Assembly: GCA_943914115.1 (NCBI GenBank)
Contig: CALUAU010000002.1
Span: 1 to 36,956, forward strand
DNA length: 36,956 nt
Origin: an uncultured Microbacteriaceae bacterium
Lineage (GTDB): Bacteria; Actinomycetota; Actinomycetes; Actinomycetales; Microbacteriaceae
Direction: 5' to 3'
Of the stretch, positions 7,855 through 16,180 are shown piece after piece. The first letter of the stretch is position 1. The number at the start of each line of letters is the position of its first letter. A program made the position numbers and the translations under genes. The notes beneath the pieces were generated by a model. It was not told the origin of the DNA. It ran no database searches and was given only the letters and a program-made list of their open reading frames with translations.

Positions 7855-8078
7855 GAGGAGCCTCCAGCGAATGCATGAGATTGGGGTCCGACATCGGTAC
7901 CGGTGAGTACCGCAAGCCGCTAGGCACGCCCGTTCAGAGCGAGCTTCGTCACCTGGTAATGGTAGTGCGATACAGCTCGACAACAGCTGGAACCGACCGT
8001 TTGGTAAGTCAGCGCACACCCAGCCGGTGCACAGTGAGGTTTCCGTGAAGCGTTACCTACAGCGGGTAGGCTCGAGCT
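7855..8078. promoter_or_regulatory. Divergent gap, ParA-like gene / GNAT gene
   Basis: These 224 bp hold the start signals of two divergent genes. On the right edge TAGGCT (8067-8072) is followed by six bases and the ATG of the acetyltransferase, a leaderless arrangement. On the left edge is the GGAGG of the ATPase gene. I see no further gene or strong hairpin. Confidence 0.45.
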
Positions 8079-8537
8079 ATGACCGAGCTGCGAATTACTC
8101 CACTTACCGCCGACAATGTTGTGGCAGCCAATACCTTGACGCTGAAGCCAGGGCAGGAAGCATTCGTCGCTCCGGTTTCGCACTCAATCTCGGAAGCGTA
8201 CGTCAACCAAGACACCATGTGGCCGCGGGTTGTCGAAGCCGACGGCGAGGTGGTTGGTTTCATCATGGCCACTTTCGACCCAGACGCCGAAGACGAGCTG
8301 TTTCGCTCGACCATCCTGCGCATGAATGTGAGCGCCGAACATCAGCGTCAGGGGGTCGGGGCGTTCGCGGTTAACGCGGTGCTCACCGAAGCTCTCAACC
8401 GTGGTTTCGACCGGGTGATCGCGGTGTGGGAAGACGGCGACCTCGGCCCCGGTCGGTTCTTCGAAGCGATGGGATTCAAAGTCGTTGGCGAAACCCCCTA
8501 CGGCGAGGTCATCGGCGAGCGTCGCATCATGCAGTAG
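8079..8537 (+). CDS. GNAT family N-acetyltransferase
   Basis: This 152-residue protein is a single GNAT domain. The acetyl-CoA pyrophosphate loop is seen in ILRMNVSAEHQRQGVGAFA (Q/R-x-x-G-x-G/A), and the C-terminal F-F-E-A-M-G-F-K-V-V-G-E-T strand is typical. The opening ITPLTADNVVAANTLTLKPGQEAFVAPV resembles the PaiA/BltD-like polyamine (diamine) acetyltransferases, so a small amine is the likely substrate; this is inference. ATG 8079 lies six bases after TAGGCT and has no Shine-Dalgarno. The gene converges on the DDAH-fusion gene with only 17 bp between stops. Confidence 0.82.
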   Translation: MTELRITPLTADNVVAANTLTLKPGQEAFVAPVSHSISEAYVNQDTMWPRVVEADGEVVGFIMATFDPDAEDELFRSTILRMNVSAEHQRQGVGAFAVNAVLTEALNRGFDRVIAVWEDGDLGPGRFFEAMGFKVVGETPYGEVIGERRIMQ

Positions 8538-8554
8538 CGGCGCACCCGCTGGCG

Positions 8555-9811
8555 CTAGTCGCGCGAGCGCAGTGAGAGCCGCGGTAGCGAGCCGCCGGCA
8601 GCTTCAAACTCACCAATCTCCAGCTCAACCACGTCATATCCGAGGCCGCGAAGCAGCTTGGCGGTCTCGGGCGCCGATGCCGAAACTCCGATGGTGTACT
8701 CATCGAACGCAACTGTCGCAGCACCGCGGGCTTCGGGCACCGGAATGAACCCGCCCAGCGCCTCGGGCAGCTCAATCGCGGCCAGCCACACCAGCACGAC
8801 ACCGTCGGGGAGCACCGACGCCACGTCGGTCAGCTGCATCCCCGAAACCATCGGCACCGACACCACCCGGTAGCCGCGCGGCGCCAGCAGGCGGCGCAGC
8901 TGCCGCACCGCGCTGACGTTGGTTGCCCCGCCCAATCCCACGTAGACAGTCGATTCGCTCACGAGCACATCGGCCGGGTCAAAAAATGCGGGTGCCTCCA
9001 ACTCTTCTAGCACCGCTCCGGCACCCACAAGCACCTCTCGCACATCGGCAAGTTCAGCGCGACGCACATCACGCTTCGGCCGAGCCAACACCACCTGCTC
9101 GCCGATCACCAACGCCGTATCGCCAACGAAAACCGACCGTTTCTCGTGCGCGGCCTCGGCTATCGCCTCGGTGCCCCAGCCATGAGACTCAAACGCTGCA
9201 ACCATGGCTTCCCACTGCGCGTTCAGCGCCTCGCGGGCATCATCATTGACGGCGGCATCGAGCATTGCCTGCGACGGGATGCGAACGAAAGCCGACCCGG
9301 CAGCGCTGGTCGAAACCGGCGCCGCGATATTGCCCACCAGGCGCGCATTCACCTCCAGCCCGGCGAGCGAACGGTACACCGGCGGAGCTAACAGCGTCGC
9401 CGTCAAAACACCGGTCATGGCGTAGGGAAAGGTCAGCCCCAAAAGCTCTGCAAACACGGCGCCCCAGGTGGATGCGTCAAGCTGTGCACCATTGGCCACG
9501 ATGAGAATGACATGTCCGAGCACGCCGCCGACCACCACCGAAACCAGCCCGGCGAGGGCGCCCTGCCACCAGGTGCGCAGCCAACCGAGCGCGCCCGCGG
9601 TAAACATCAGCACCAGGTAGAACAGCACCGGCATGGCGGCGACCCCGAGCGCTCGACCGAACGTGTCGAACGGCGAGAGCACAAAAGTGAGGTTGCGTTG
9701 GTTGGTGATGAGCAGCGTGCCTGCCAGGGTGACGGCGGCAGCTGCGAGTGCTGCTCCCAGCGCGGCGTGGGTGGGTTGCGGAATACGGGCCACGGGTTCC
9801 CTCAATCTCAT
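8555..9811 (-). CDS. Membrane protein fused to a catalytically degenerate DDAH-like domain
   Basis: The 418-residue chain has four hydrophobic helices (about 15-37, 55-78, 84-106, 117-142), then a DDAH-fold domain from about 175 to the end. The domain keeps DDAH wording: SVFVGDT, TVYVGLGGATNVSAVRQLRRLLAPRGYRVV, LPDG, and ASAPETAKLLRGLGYDVVELEIGEFE. DDAH enzymes hydrolyse methylated arginine with a Cys/His/Glu set. By my hand alignment to Pseudomonas DDAH the catalytic Cys falls on Arg411 (GGSLPRLSLR), the His on Gln326 (MQLTDV, where enzymes have HLK) and the Glu on Asp278. The enzyme should therefore be dead, leaving a membrane-tethered sensor or binding role as the natural guess. ATG 9811 fits the first helix; the Shine-Dalgarno is poor. 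The reading frame is intact and uses codons like its neighbours, so it does not look like a decaying gene. Confidence 0.72.
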   Translation of the reverse strand: MRLREPVARIPQPTHAALGAALAAAAVTLAGTLLITNQRNLTFVLSPFDTFGRALGVAAMPVLFYLVLMFTAGALGWLRTWWQGALAGLVSVVVGGVLGHVILIVANGAQLDASTWGAVFAELLGLTFPYAMTGVLTATLLAPPVYRSLAGLEVNARLVGNIAAPVSTSAAGSAFVRIPSQAMLDAAVNDDAREALNAQWEAMVAAFESHGWGTEAIAEAAHEKRSVFVGDTALVIGEQVVLARPKRDVRRAELADVREVLVGAGAVLEELEAPAFFDPADVLVSESTVYVGLGGATNVSAVRQLRRLLAPRGYRVVSVPMVSGMQLTDVASVLPDGVVLVWLAAIELPEALGGFIPVPEARGAATVAFDEYTIGVSASAPETAKLLRGLGYDVVELEIGEFEAAGGSLPRLSLRSRD

Positions 9812-9818
9812 TGGCTAT

Positions 9819-9851
9819 TGCCGCACAGTGACTACTCTCGACCCTGCGGCA
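9819..9851 (-). terminator. Stem between purH and the DDAH-fusion gene
   Basis: TGCCGCA (9819-9825) and TGCGGCA (9845-9851) form a perfect 7-bp stem with a 19-base loop, 14 bases past the purH stop. The long loop and absent T-run make the terminator role uncertain. Confidence 0.3.
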
Positions 9852-9865
9852 GCTGGTGTGTTGGT

Positions 9866-11482
9866 CTAGTGGAAGAAATGACGTTCGCCGGTGAAGTACA
9901 TGGTGAGCCCGGCAGCCTCGGCGGCGGCCTTCACCTCATCATCGCGGATCGACCCGCCTGGTTGCACGACCGCCCGCACACCGCCGTCGATGAGCACCTG
10001 CAGGCCGTCAGCGAACGGGAAGAACGCATCGGATGCGGCCACAGCACCCCTGGCACGGTCGCCTGCACGGCTGACCGCGAGGTGGCACGAGTCGACCCGG
10101 TTGACCTGCCCCATCCCCACGCCCACCGAGGCGCCCTGATTGGCGAGCAGAATCGCGTTCGATTTCACTGCACGCGAAGCAATCCACGCAAACTCGAGAT
10201 CGCGCAGGGTTTCGACATCCACGGCCTCGCCGGTGACGAGCTCCCAGCCGGCCGCGAAACCGGCTGCCGGGAAGCGGTCGGGAGTCTGAGCGAGCAGGCC
10301 TCCCGAAATCTGCCGCAGTTCGATGTCTTCGCGATGGTATCCCGCGGGCAGCTGTAGCAGGCGAATGTTTTTCTTCTTCGTGAGCAGCTCGACAGCCGCG
10401 GCGGCAAAGCTCGGGGCCACGACCACCTCGGTGAAAATTTCGCTCAGAGTCTGGGCCATTTCGAGTGAAACTTCGCGGTTGGCGGCCACTACCCCACCGA
10501 ATGCCGAAAGCGGGTCGCAGGCGTGTGCCCGCCGGTGCGCCTCGGCAATTGCCGCGGCATCATCGAGCCCGGCGGGAGCGATGGCGATACCGCAGGGGTT
10601 GGCGTGTTTGATGATGGTAACGGCCGGCACCGTAAAGTCGTAGGCCGCGCGAAGTGCCGCATCGGCGTCAACGTAGTTGTTGTACGACATCTCTTTGCCG
10701 TGCAACTGTGTGGCCTGGGCAATACCGGCACCCCCATCAAAGGTGTAGAGGGCGGCCTGCTGGTGTGAGTTTTCGCCGTAACGCAGCTCGCTAGCGCGGC
10801 TGGCACCAACTTCGAGGCGGCTGGGCAGAACACCGGCGCGCTCGTGGTTACCGGCAGACAGCTGTTCGGCAAACCAATTGGCGACGGTGGTGTCGTATTC
10901 GGCGGTGTGTGCAAAGGCTGCGGCGGCCAATTCGCGTCGTTGCTGGTAGGTGGTGCCGCCCGCCGCGAGTGCGGCGATGATGTCGCCGTAGCGGTCGGGG
11001 TTGACGACGATGGCCACGTTGGCATGGTTTTTCGCCGCTGCACGCACCATTGCCGGGCCCCCGATGTCGATCTGTTCCACCGCATCGTCATATTCGGCGC
11101 CGGCCGCGATGGTCTGCGCGAAGGGGTAGAGGTTTACGACGACGAGTTCGAACGGCGCGATGTCAAGTTCGTCGAGCTGCTGTTCGTGTGAGTCAAGGCG
11201 CAGGTCGGCGAGCAGGCCGCCGTGCACATGCGGGTGCAACGTCTTGACCCGGCCATCAAGAATCTCGGGGAAACCGGTGACTTCGGCGGCGTCGGTGACG
11301 GGTATGCCCGCGGCCCGAATACGGGATGCGGTCGAACCGGTCGAGACAATTTCGGCGCCGGCAGCGTGAATCGCGGCGGCGAGTTCTTCGACACGGGTTT
11401 TGTCGCTCACGCTGATCAGCGCGCGGCGAACGGTAATTCGGTCGCGTTCGCGACGTGGCTCGGTGATCGTGGGCGCGCTCAT
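9866..11482 (-). CDS. purH: Bifunctional AICAR formyltransferase / IMP cyclohydrolase
   Basis: This 538-residue protein catalyses the last two steps of IMP synthesis: AICAR (ZMP) is formylated with 10-formyl-THF and then cyclised to IMP. The N-terminal MGS-like cyclohydrolase domain (about 15-200) shows ALISVSDKTRVEELA and GRVKTLHPHVHGGLLADL. The C-terminal transformylase domain has IIKHANPCGIAIA with the catalytic Lys-His. The C-terminus ends in the usual MYFTGERHFFH. Size and motifs are normal. Its ATG overlaps the purN stop by four bases (ATGA), so the two are translationally coupled. PurH consumes ZMP, whose triphosphate ZTP is the ligand of the riboswitch class found before glyA at the left end of the window. 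Confidence 0.97.
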   Translation of the reverse strand: MSAPTITEPRRERDRITVRRALISVSDKTRVEELAAAIHAAGAEIVSTGSTASRIRAAGIPVTDAAEVTGFPEILDGRVKTLHPHVHGGLLADLRLDSHEQQLDELDIAPFELVVVNLYPFAQTIAAGAEYDDAVEQIDIGGPAMVRAAAKNHANVAIVVNPDRYGDIIAALAAGGTTYQQRRELAAAAFAHTAEYDTTVANWFAEQLSAGNHERAGVLPSRLEVGASRASELRYGENSHQQAALYTFDGGAGIAQATQLHGKEMSYNNYVDADAALRAAYDFTVPAVTIIKHANPCGIAIAPAGLDDAAAIAEAHRRAHACDPLSAFGGVVAANREVSLEMAQTLSEIFTEVVVAPSFAAAAVELLTKKKNIRLLQLPAGYHREDIELRQISGGLLAQTPDRFPAAGFAAGWELVTGEAVDVETLRDLEFAWIASRAVKSNAILLANQGASVGVGMGQVNRVDSCHLAVSRAGDRARGAVAASDAFFPFADGLQVLIDGGVRAVVQPGGSIRDDEVKAAAEAAGLTMYFTGERHFFH

Positions 11483-12084
11483 GCGGTGATTTCCTCCAGG
11501 TTGATGGTGCCGTCGGCGATGCCGCGCACCGTGTCGATCAGTAGCTTCCGTTCGGCTACCTTGATGCGGCTGTGAAGCGAATCCTCGTCATCATCGGGTT
11601 CGATGGGGATGCGCACCTGATCGATGATTGGGCCGGTGTCGACACCATTGTCGACGATCATGATGGTGGCTCCGGTCTGCGTGACACTGGCGGCGAGCGC
11701 ATCGCGAACCGCATGCGCACCGGGGAACTCGGGCAGGTAGGCCGGGTGTGTGTTGAGTAGCGCCGGCGCCAGGGCCGCAACAAACCGCGGCGGCACCAAT
11801 CTCATGAACCCGCTGAGCACGGTGAGGTCAGGCTGATATTGCAGCACAGCTTCGAGTAGCGCGTCACCCCAGCTGGCCCGGCTGTCGTAGTCGGCCGGGT
11901 TGACGACAAATGTTGGAATGCCGAGTTCGTCGGCAAACGTCAGGTTGGCTCGCGCCGAGTCGGCGCCGATTGCGACCACGCGAGCGGCAATCGGGCTGGG
12001 GGTTACCTGCGATGCCTCGAGCGCTTCGAGTAGCGCCTGCAGGTTCGTTCCCGACCCAGAGATAAGAACTACGAGCTTCAGCAC
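11479..12084 (-). CDS. purN: Phosphoribosylglycinamide formyltransferase
   Basis: The 201-residue enzyme transfers the formyl group of 10-formyl-THF to GAR in the third step of purine synthesis. Seen are the phosphate-binding LISGSGTNLQALLEAL at the N-terminus, LSGFMRLVPPRFV, the catalytic region LLNTHPAYLPEFPGAHAVRDAL, and ATIMIVDNGVDTGPII with the catalytic Asp. GTG 12084 is used; it lies six bases after TAAGCT, so transcription may start at the start codon, and a GGAG also lies just in front of it. purN and purH form an operon, with the PerM-like gene just upstream on the same strand as in mycobacteria. Confidence 0.96.
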   Translation of the reverse strand: MLKLVVLISGSGTNLQALLEALEASQVTPSPIAARVVAIGADSARANLTFADELGIPTFVVNPADYDSRASWGDALLEAVLQYQPDLTVLSGFMRLVPPRFVAALAPALLNTHPAYLPEFPGAHAVRDALAASVTQTGATIMIVDNGVDTGPIIDQVRIPIEPDDDEDSLHSRIKVAERKLLIDTVRGIADGTINLEEITA

Positions 12085-12090
12085 CGCTCC

Positions 12091-12096
12091 AGCTTA
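12091..12096 (-). promoter_or_regulatory. -10 box of purN-purH
   Basis: TAAGCT on the minus strand with six bases to the purN GTG gives a probable leaderless operon transcript. It lies between the PerM-like stop (12130) and purN, so purNH may be transcribed both from here and by read-through. Confidence 0.45.
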
Positions 12097-12129
12097 TCGC
12101 GCCGGTACCGGTGGGGTGTTTGACCACGG

Positions 12130-13737
12130 CTAGAGTTCGTCGTCGAGATCGGCGTAGATATCGGGTTCGTCGGGGCGGCGCAGCACTTCAGACAGGTCGC
12201 GACGAGACACCTTTTTCGGGTCGCGGCGCCGGCCGATTCGGCCGTGACCCGCCGCACCTTCGCTCGCATCCGCAGCAGCGTCACCCGCTCTCGACCAGCG
12301 CGCATCCGGCCGCTTCGCCCTGTCGCTACTAACTTCTGGCTGCACGCCCGAGTCGTGGTCATCAACCTCGGCTGCGTACGGCTCAGCCTCGAACCGGTCG
12401 TCGGCAAACCACGATGGCCCCGGCTCCCCCGGTGACCCAGACGGCTTCGCTGCGGCCGTTTCGGCTGCCGCGGCCGAAGGCACAGTCTCTTTCGGTTGGG
12501 CTGCGGGCGATGCTACCGGGCCCTGCCGCAGCACTTTCGCGGCAGCATCCAACCCGATCATCTCAAGCGGCACGAAAGTGCCCATGCACGCGGCCACCAC
12601 AAAAATCAAAAATGCAGCCAAGAGCATCCACCCCGGATGCGGGCCAAAATCGCTCAGCCGACCGGGGCCGAGCGACCCCCGCGCCAACACCCCACACAGC
12701 GACAGCGCCACCGCAGCCAGTAACCCGCCAATAACACCGGGCACCAGCCGCAAATACCAGGGCCGGTGAGCGTCATTCGGCGCCAGCATCCGGTCGCTCA
12801 GGCACAGCGCAGTTGCCAGTGCCAGTGGCAGCGCCATCAGCGCCCACAGTGCCGGCAGCTCACCCTCGGGAACCAGCCCGAGCAGCGGAACCGCCGGCAG
12901 CGGACCGGCGTGGGTACCACCGAGCTGCGAATACGATCCCTCACCGAGCGCGAAACCTGAGCCGAGTAGCCACGACGCCGCCCACACGATGGCTGTGGGC
13001 AAATACGCCAGGTGGGCAAGCCCCACTGCGACCACACCCGAAATATCCAGTTGCAGGGCCTGCTGCAGTGCGATAACACGTCCAACGCCGGTGAAAAATG
13101 CCACCAAAAGGGCCAGTGATGCCAGTGCAAAAACCCCAATAATCAATCCCGCAGCAACCCGAGCCGCACGCCCCGCAAGCTCGAGCACAAGATCGGTTTT
13201 CTCGCCCAGCCAGCGCTCCCAGGGAACGAACTCCCACACCCGCATCCCGGCGAGCATCGCCAGCAGCCAAATGAGTGCGCCCGGCACCACCGCGCTCGTA
13301 ACATCAACGGCCACCACGTCGGGGTTGGTGAACTGCAGCGAAACCACAGCGGCCACTACAAATGCCGCAATACCGACCACAAACTCGAACCAGGGCTGTC
13401 GGTTCTCATCAACCGTCATCCGAGCGCCGGCACGCCAACCGAACACGGCGATAAGCACCGCAAATAGCAGCGGGGCAACCGAAACCATGAAACTGAACGG
13501 CTCAGCGAGCCCGAGCTGCGGGTAGGTGGCCGGGTCGACAGTGAACGTCACCTCACCGCCGAGCCCGAGCCCCCAAATCGCGGTGGCAGCCATGATGATC
13601 GCGCTAAACGGAGTATCAACCCACCCCTGCGTGGCAAGCCAACTGATCGCACCAACAAGCGCAGGTACGCCAAAGCCCACCGCGACGCAGAGCAGAGCGT
13701 CGGCGATGAGTGAGATGAGAGTCAGTGGCCGAAACAT
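12130..13737 (-). CDS. DUF6350 / PerM-like polytopic membrane protein
   Basis: The 535-residue protein has about ten hydrophobic helices over residues 1-400. A hydrophilic tail of about 130 residues follows, rich in Ala, Pro, Glu and Asp, and ends RRPDEPDIYADLDDEL. Its place directly before purN-purH matches mycobacterial perM (Rv0955-purN-purH), a membrane protein needed for cell division under stress. The family assignment rests on topology, tail and this synteny rather than on a sharp motif. ATG 13737 has no Shine-Dalgarno; TACTCT lies nine bases upstream, so the leader would be only a few bases long. The acidic tail probably faces the cytoplasm. Confidence 0.7.
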   Translation of the reverse strand: MFRPLTLISLIADALLCVAVGFGVPALVGAISWLATQGWVDTPFSAIIMAATAIWGLGLGGEVTFTVDPATYPQLGLAEPFSFMVSVAPLLFAVLIAVFGWRAGARMTVDENRQPWFEFVVGIAAFVVAAVVSLQFTNPDVVAVDVTSAVVPGALIWLLAMLAGMRVWEFVPWERWLGEKTDLVLELAGRAARVAAGLIIGVFALASLALLVAFFTGVGRVIALQQALQLDISGVVAVGLAHLAYLPTAIVWAASWLLGSGFALGEGSYSQLGGTHAGPLPAVPLLGLVPEGELPALWALMALPLALATALCLSDRMLAPNDAHRPWYLRLVPGVIGGLLAAVALSLCGVLARGSLGPGRLSDFGPHPGWMLLAAFLIFVVAACMGTFVPLEMIGLDAAAKVLRQGPVASPAAQPKETVPSAAAAETAAAKPSGSPGEPGPSWFADDRFEAEPYAAEVDDHDSGVQPEVSSDRAKRPDARWSRAGDAAADASEGAAGHGRIGRRRDPKKVSRRDLSEVLRRPDEPDIYADLDDEL

Positions 13738-13878
13738 TGCGTTCTGAGAGTAGTCGACTCGGGCGTGGCAAATGCGGCATCGAGCCGGAGCGCCGTGGAA
13801 CCTCCGACACCCAAAACACCTCGAGGCCAGAAGCTGCCGCTGCCGACCCCGAGATGCAACATCTAACAGGCGCTGGGC

Positions 13879-14763
13879 CTAGAGCCCGGCGAAGATCTCT
13901 TTCATGATGTTGGCAGTTTCGGTGGGGGTGGTACCCACTCGCACGCCGGCAGCCTCGAGGGCTTCTTTCTTCGCCTGGGCCGTACCAGCCGAACCGGTCA
14001 CGATCGCACCGGCGTGCCCCATCGTTTTCCCCTCGGGCGCGGTGAAACCGGCGACGTAGCCAACAACTGGCTTCATGACATTTGCCTTGATGTATTCGGC
14101 AGCACGCTCTTCGGCGTCACCACCGATTTCACCAATCATCACGATGGCCTTCGTTTTGGGGTCGGCCTCGAAAGCAGCCAGCGCATCAATGTGCGTGGTG
14201 CCGATCACCGGGTCGCCGCCAATGCCGATTGCGGTCGAAATGCCGATCTCGCGCAGCTCGTACATCATCTGATAGGTCAGGGTGCCCGACTTCGACACGA
14301 GACCGATCGGGCCCGAGCCGGTGATGTTGGCGGGCGTGATACCGGCCAGCGAAACCTCGGGGGTGATGATGCCCGGGCAGTTGGGGCCGATCAGGCGGGT
14401 CTTGCCGATTTGCTGCACGCGAGTGAAAGCTTCGGCGGCGTCACGCACCGGAATCCCCTCGGTGATCGCAACAGCCAGGCCGATCTCGGCCTCGGCGGCC
14501 TCGATGATTGCGTCCTTGGCGAATGCCGGGGGCACGAAGATCACCGACACATTGGCGCCGGTGGCAGCCATCGCCTCTTTTACAGTGCCGAAGATCGGCA
14601 GTTCTTTACCGGCGAGCTCGATGGTCTGGCCAGCCTTGCGGGGGTTTGTGCCGCCCACGACATTGGCGCCGGCCTCGAGCATGCGGGTTGCGTGCTTCGA
14701 ACCCTCTGAACCCGTGATGCCCTGGACGATGATGACTGAGTTTTCGTCGAGAAAAATTGCCAT
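13879..14763 (-). CDS. sucD: Succinyl-CoA synthetase, alpha subunit
   Basis: This 294-residue alpha subunit binds CoA and carries the phospho-histidine; with SucC it converts succinyl-CoA, Pi and NDP to succinate, CoA and NTP in the TCA cycle. Seen are the CoA-binding VQGITGSEGSKHATRML near the N-terminus, GPNCPGIITPE, SKSGTLTYQMMYEL, and GHAGAIVTGSAGTAQAKKEAL with the phosphorylated His. ATG 14763 has AAGGA nine bases upstream. It follows sucC after a 30-bp gap in the same operon. A GCCGGGC-TCTAG-GCCCAGC stem with one mismatch overlaps the stop codon and may help end transcription. Confidence 0.97.
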   Translation of the reverse strand: MAIFLDENSVIIVQGITGSEGSKHATRMLEAGANVVGGTNPRKAGQTIELAGKELPIFGTVKEAMAATGANVSVIFVPPAFAKDAIIEAAEAEIGLAVAITEGIPVRDAAEAFTRVQQIGKTRLIGPNCPGIITPEVSLAGITPANITGSGPIGLVSKSGTLTYQMMYELREIGISTAIGIGGDPVIGTTHIDALAAFEADPKTKAIVMIGEIGGDAEERAAEYIKANVMKPVVGYVAGFTAPEGKTMGHAGAIVTGSAGTAQAKKEALEAAGVRVGTTPTETANIMKEIFAGL

Positions 14764-14793
14764 GTTTCTGAATCCTTTATCGGTAGCTTCGGG

Positions 14794-15966
14794 CTAGGCG
14801 GCGGCTGCTGCGAGCTCAGCGGCCTTATCGGCGGCCTCATCCATGGTGGCGACCACGGTGACCAGCGGGTGGTTAAATTCGTCGAGAATGGCACGACCGG
14901 CGGCAACGTTGTTGCCGTCGAGGCGCACCACGAGCGGCTTGGAGGCCGCATCGCCGAGCGTTTTGAGTGCGCCGACAATACCGTTGGCTACGGCATCACA
15001 GGCGGTGATGCCACCGAAGACGTTCACAAACACGCTCTTGACCTGCTCGTCACCGAGGACGACGTCAAGCCCTGCAGCCATCACCTCGGCCGAGGCACCG
15101 CCACCGATGTCGAGGAAGTTCGCGGGTTTCATCCCACCGTGCTTCTCGCCAGCGCCAGCCACAACATCGAGGGTCGACATCACTAGCCCGGCGCCGTTAC
15201 CGATAACACCAACCTGGCCGTCGAGTTTGACGTAGTTGAGGTCGTGTTCTTTCGCCTTTTCTTCGAGCGGGTCGAGGCCGCCGGCGGCGACACGCAACGA
15301 CTCGTGGTCGGGGTGACGAAACTCGGCATTGTCATCAAGCGTGACCTTACCGTCGAGCGCAATGACCTCGCCCTCGGCGGTGAGCACGAGCGGGTTCACC
15401 TCGACGAGGGTTGCGTCTTCGTCACGGTAAACCTCGTAAAGCTTCTGCAGCACGGGCACCACCTTTTCGGCCGTCTCAGGCTCGAAACCAGCCTGCGCCA
15501 CAATCTCACGAGCCTTCGCCTCATCGATCCCCACGATCGGGTCGACAGCGACGCGAGCAAGCGCCTGGGGACGCTCGGCAGCGAGCTGCTCGATTTCCAT
15601 ACCGCCCTCAACCGAGCACATGGCCAGATAGTTGCGATTGGCGCGGTCGAGCAGCACCGAGAAGTAGTATTCTTCGGCGATGTTGGCGCCGGCCGCCACC
15701 ATCACGCGCTCGACAGTGTGCCCCTTAATGTCGAGACCAAGAATCTGCTGTGCCGCAGCGTATGCCTCATCGGGGTTCTTCGCCACCTTCACCCCGCCGG
15801 CTTTACCACGGCCACCAATTTTCACCTGAGCTTTCACGACGGTCACCCCGCCCAGCTGTTCAGCGGCAGCCTTTGCCGCTTCAGGGGTGTCGGCGACAAT
15901 ACCGGCCAGCACCGGAACGCCGTGCGCTTCAAACAGGTCGCGCGCCTGGTACTCGAAAAGATCCAC
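14794..15966 (-). CDS. sucC: Succinyl-CoA synthetase, beta subunit
   Basis: This 390-residue ATP-grasp subunit binds the nucleotide and succinate. Seen are the start VDLFEYQARDLFEAHGVPVLAG, VVKAQVKIGGRGKAGGVK, VEVNPLVLTAEGEVIALDGKV, and NGAGLVMSTLD with FLDIGGGAS. GTG 15966 is chosen because the family protein begins with M-D-L-F/Y-E-Y; the open frame continues to 16077, but that part is not conserved. A GGGAAA lies about eight bases upstream as a weak ribosome site. The gene forms an operon with sucD. Its leader of at least 50 bases contains a small GC hairpin at 15981-15995. Confidence 0.96.
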   Translation of the reverse strand: MDLFEYQARDLFEAHGVPVLAGIVADTPEAAKAAAEQLGGVTVVKAQVKIGGRGKAGGVKVAKNPDEAYAAAQQILGLDIKGHTVERVMVAAGANIAEEYYFSVLLDRANRNYLAMCSVEGGMEIEQLAAERPQALARVAVDPIVGIDEAKAREIVAQAGFEPETAEKVVPVLQKLYEVYRDEDATLVEVNPLVLTAEGEVIALDGKVTLDDNAEFRHPDHESLRVAAGGLDPLEEKAKEHDLNYVKLDGQVGVIGNGAGLVMSTLDVVAGAGEKHGGMKPANFLDIGGGASAEVMAAGLDVVLGDEQVKSVFVNVFGGITACDAVANGIVGALKTLGDAASKPLVVRLDGNNVAAGRAILDEFNHPLVTVVATMDEAADKAAELAAAAA

Positions 15967-15980
15967 GTTGATTTCCCATC

Positions 15981-15995
15981 CGCGGCTGAGCCGCG
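15981..15995 (-). other. Small hairpin in the sucC leader
   Basis: CGCGG-CTCAG-CCGCG on the minus strand lies 15 bases before the sucC start. It may shape translation initiation. No known riboswitch consensus was recognised here. Confidence 0.25.
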
Positions 15996-16180
15996 TCGAT
16001 CGACTCCTCGGGCGGTTATCCGTCCGAGCCCTAACTAGCAGATAGAGGCGCGGCACTGCACCAAAGTTTCGCACCATGGTGAGACGGCACGCATCCAGTC
16101 TCGAAGTCTAACGCCCCAACCTTACGGTCAGTTTTATGCTCGGATACATTTCACAGCTGCCGAGCGACTGCCCACAAGCG

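Noticed and set aside
7855..8019. N-terminal extension of the ParA-like gene
   Set aside because: The added 55 residues are Cys/Arg rich and unsupported, whereas GTG 7854 has GGAGG six bases upstream.
9830..13755. Repeated 10-mer GAGAGTAGTC near two gene starts (9839-9830 minus, 13746-13755 plus)
   Set aside because: The two copies face opposite ways relative to their genes and lie at different distances, so a shared regulatory role is unlikely.
15967..16077. N-terminal extension of SucC
   Set aside because: SucC proteins begin at M-D-L-F-E-Y, matching GTG 15966. The upstream codons lie in the leader and overlap a hairpin.
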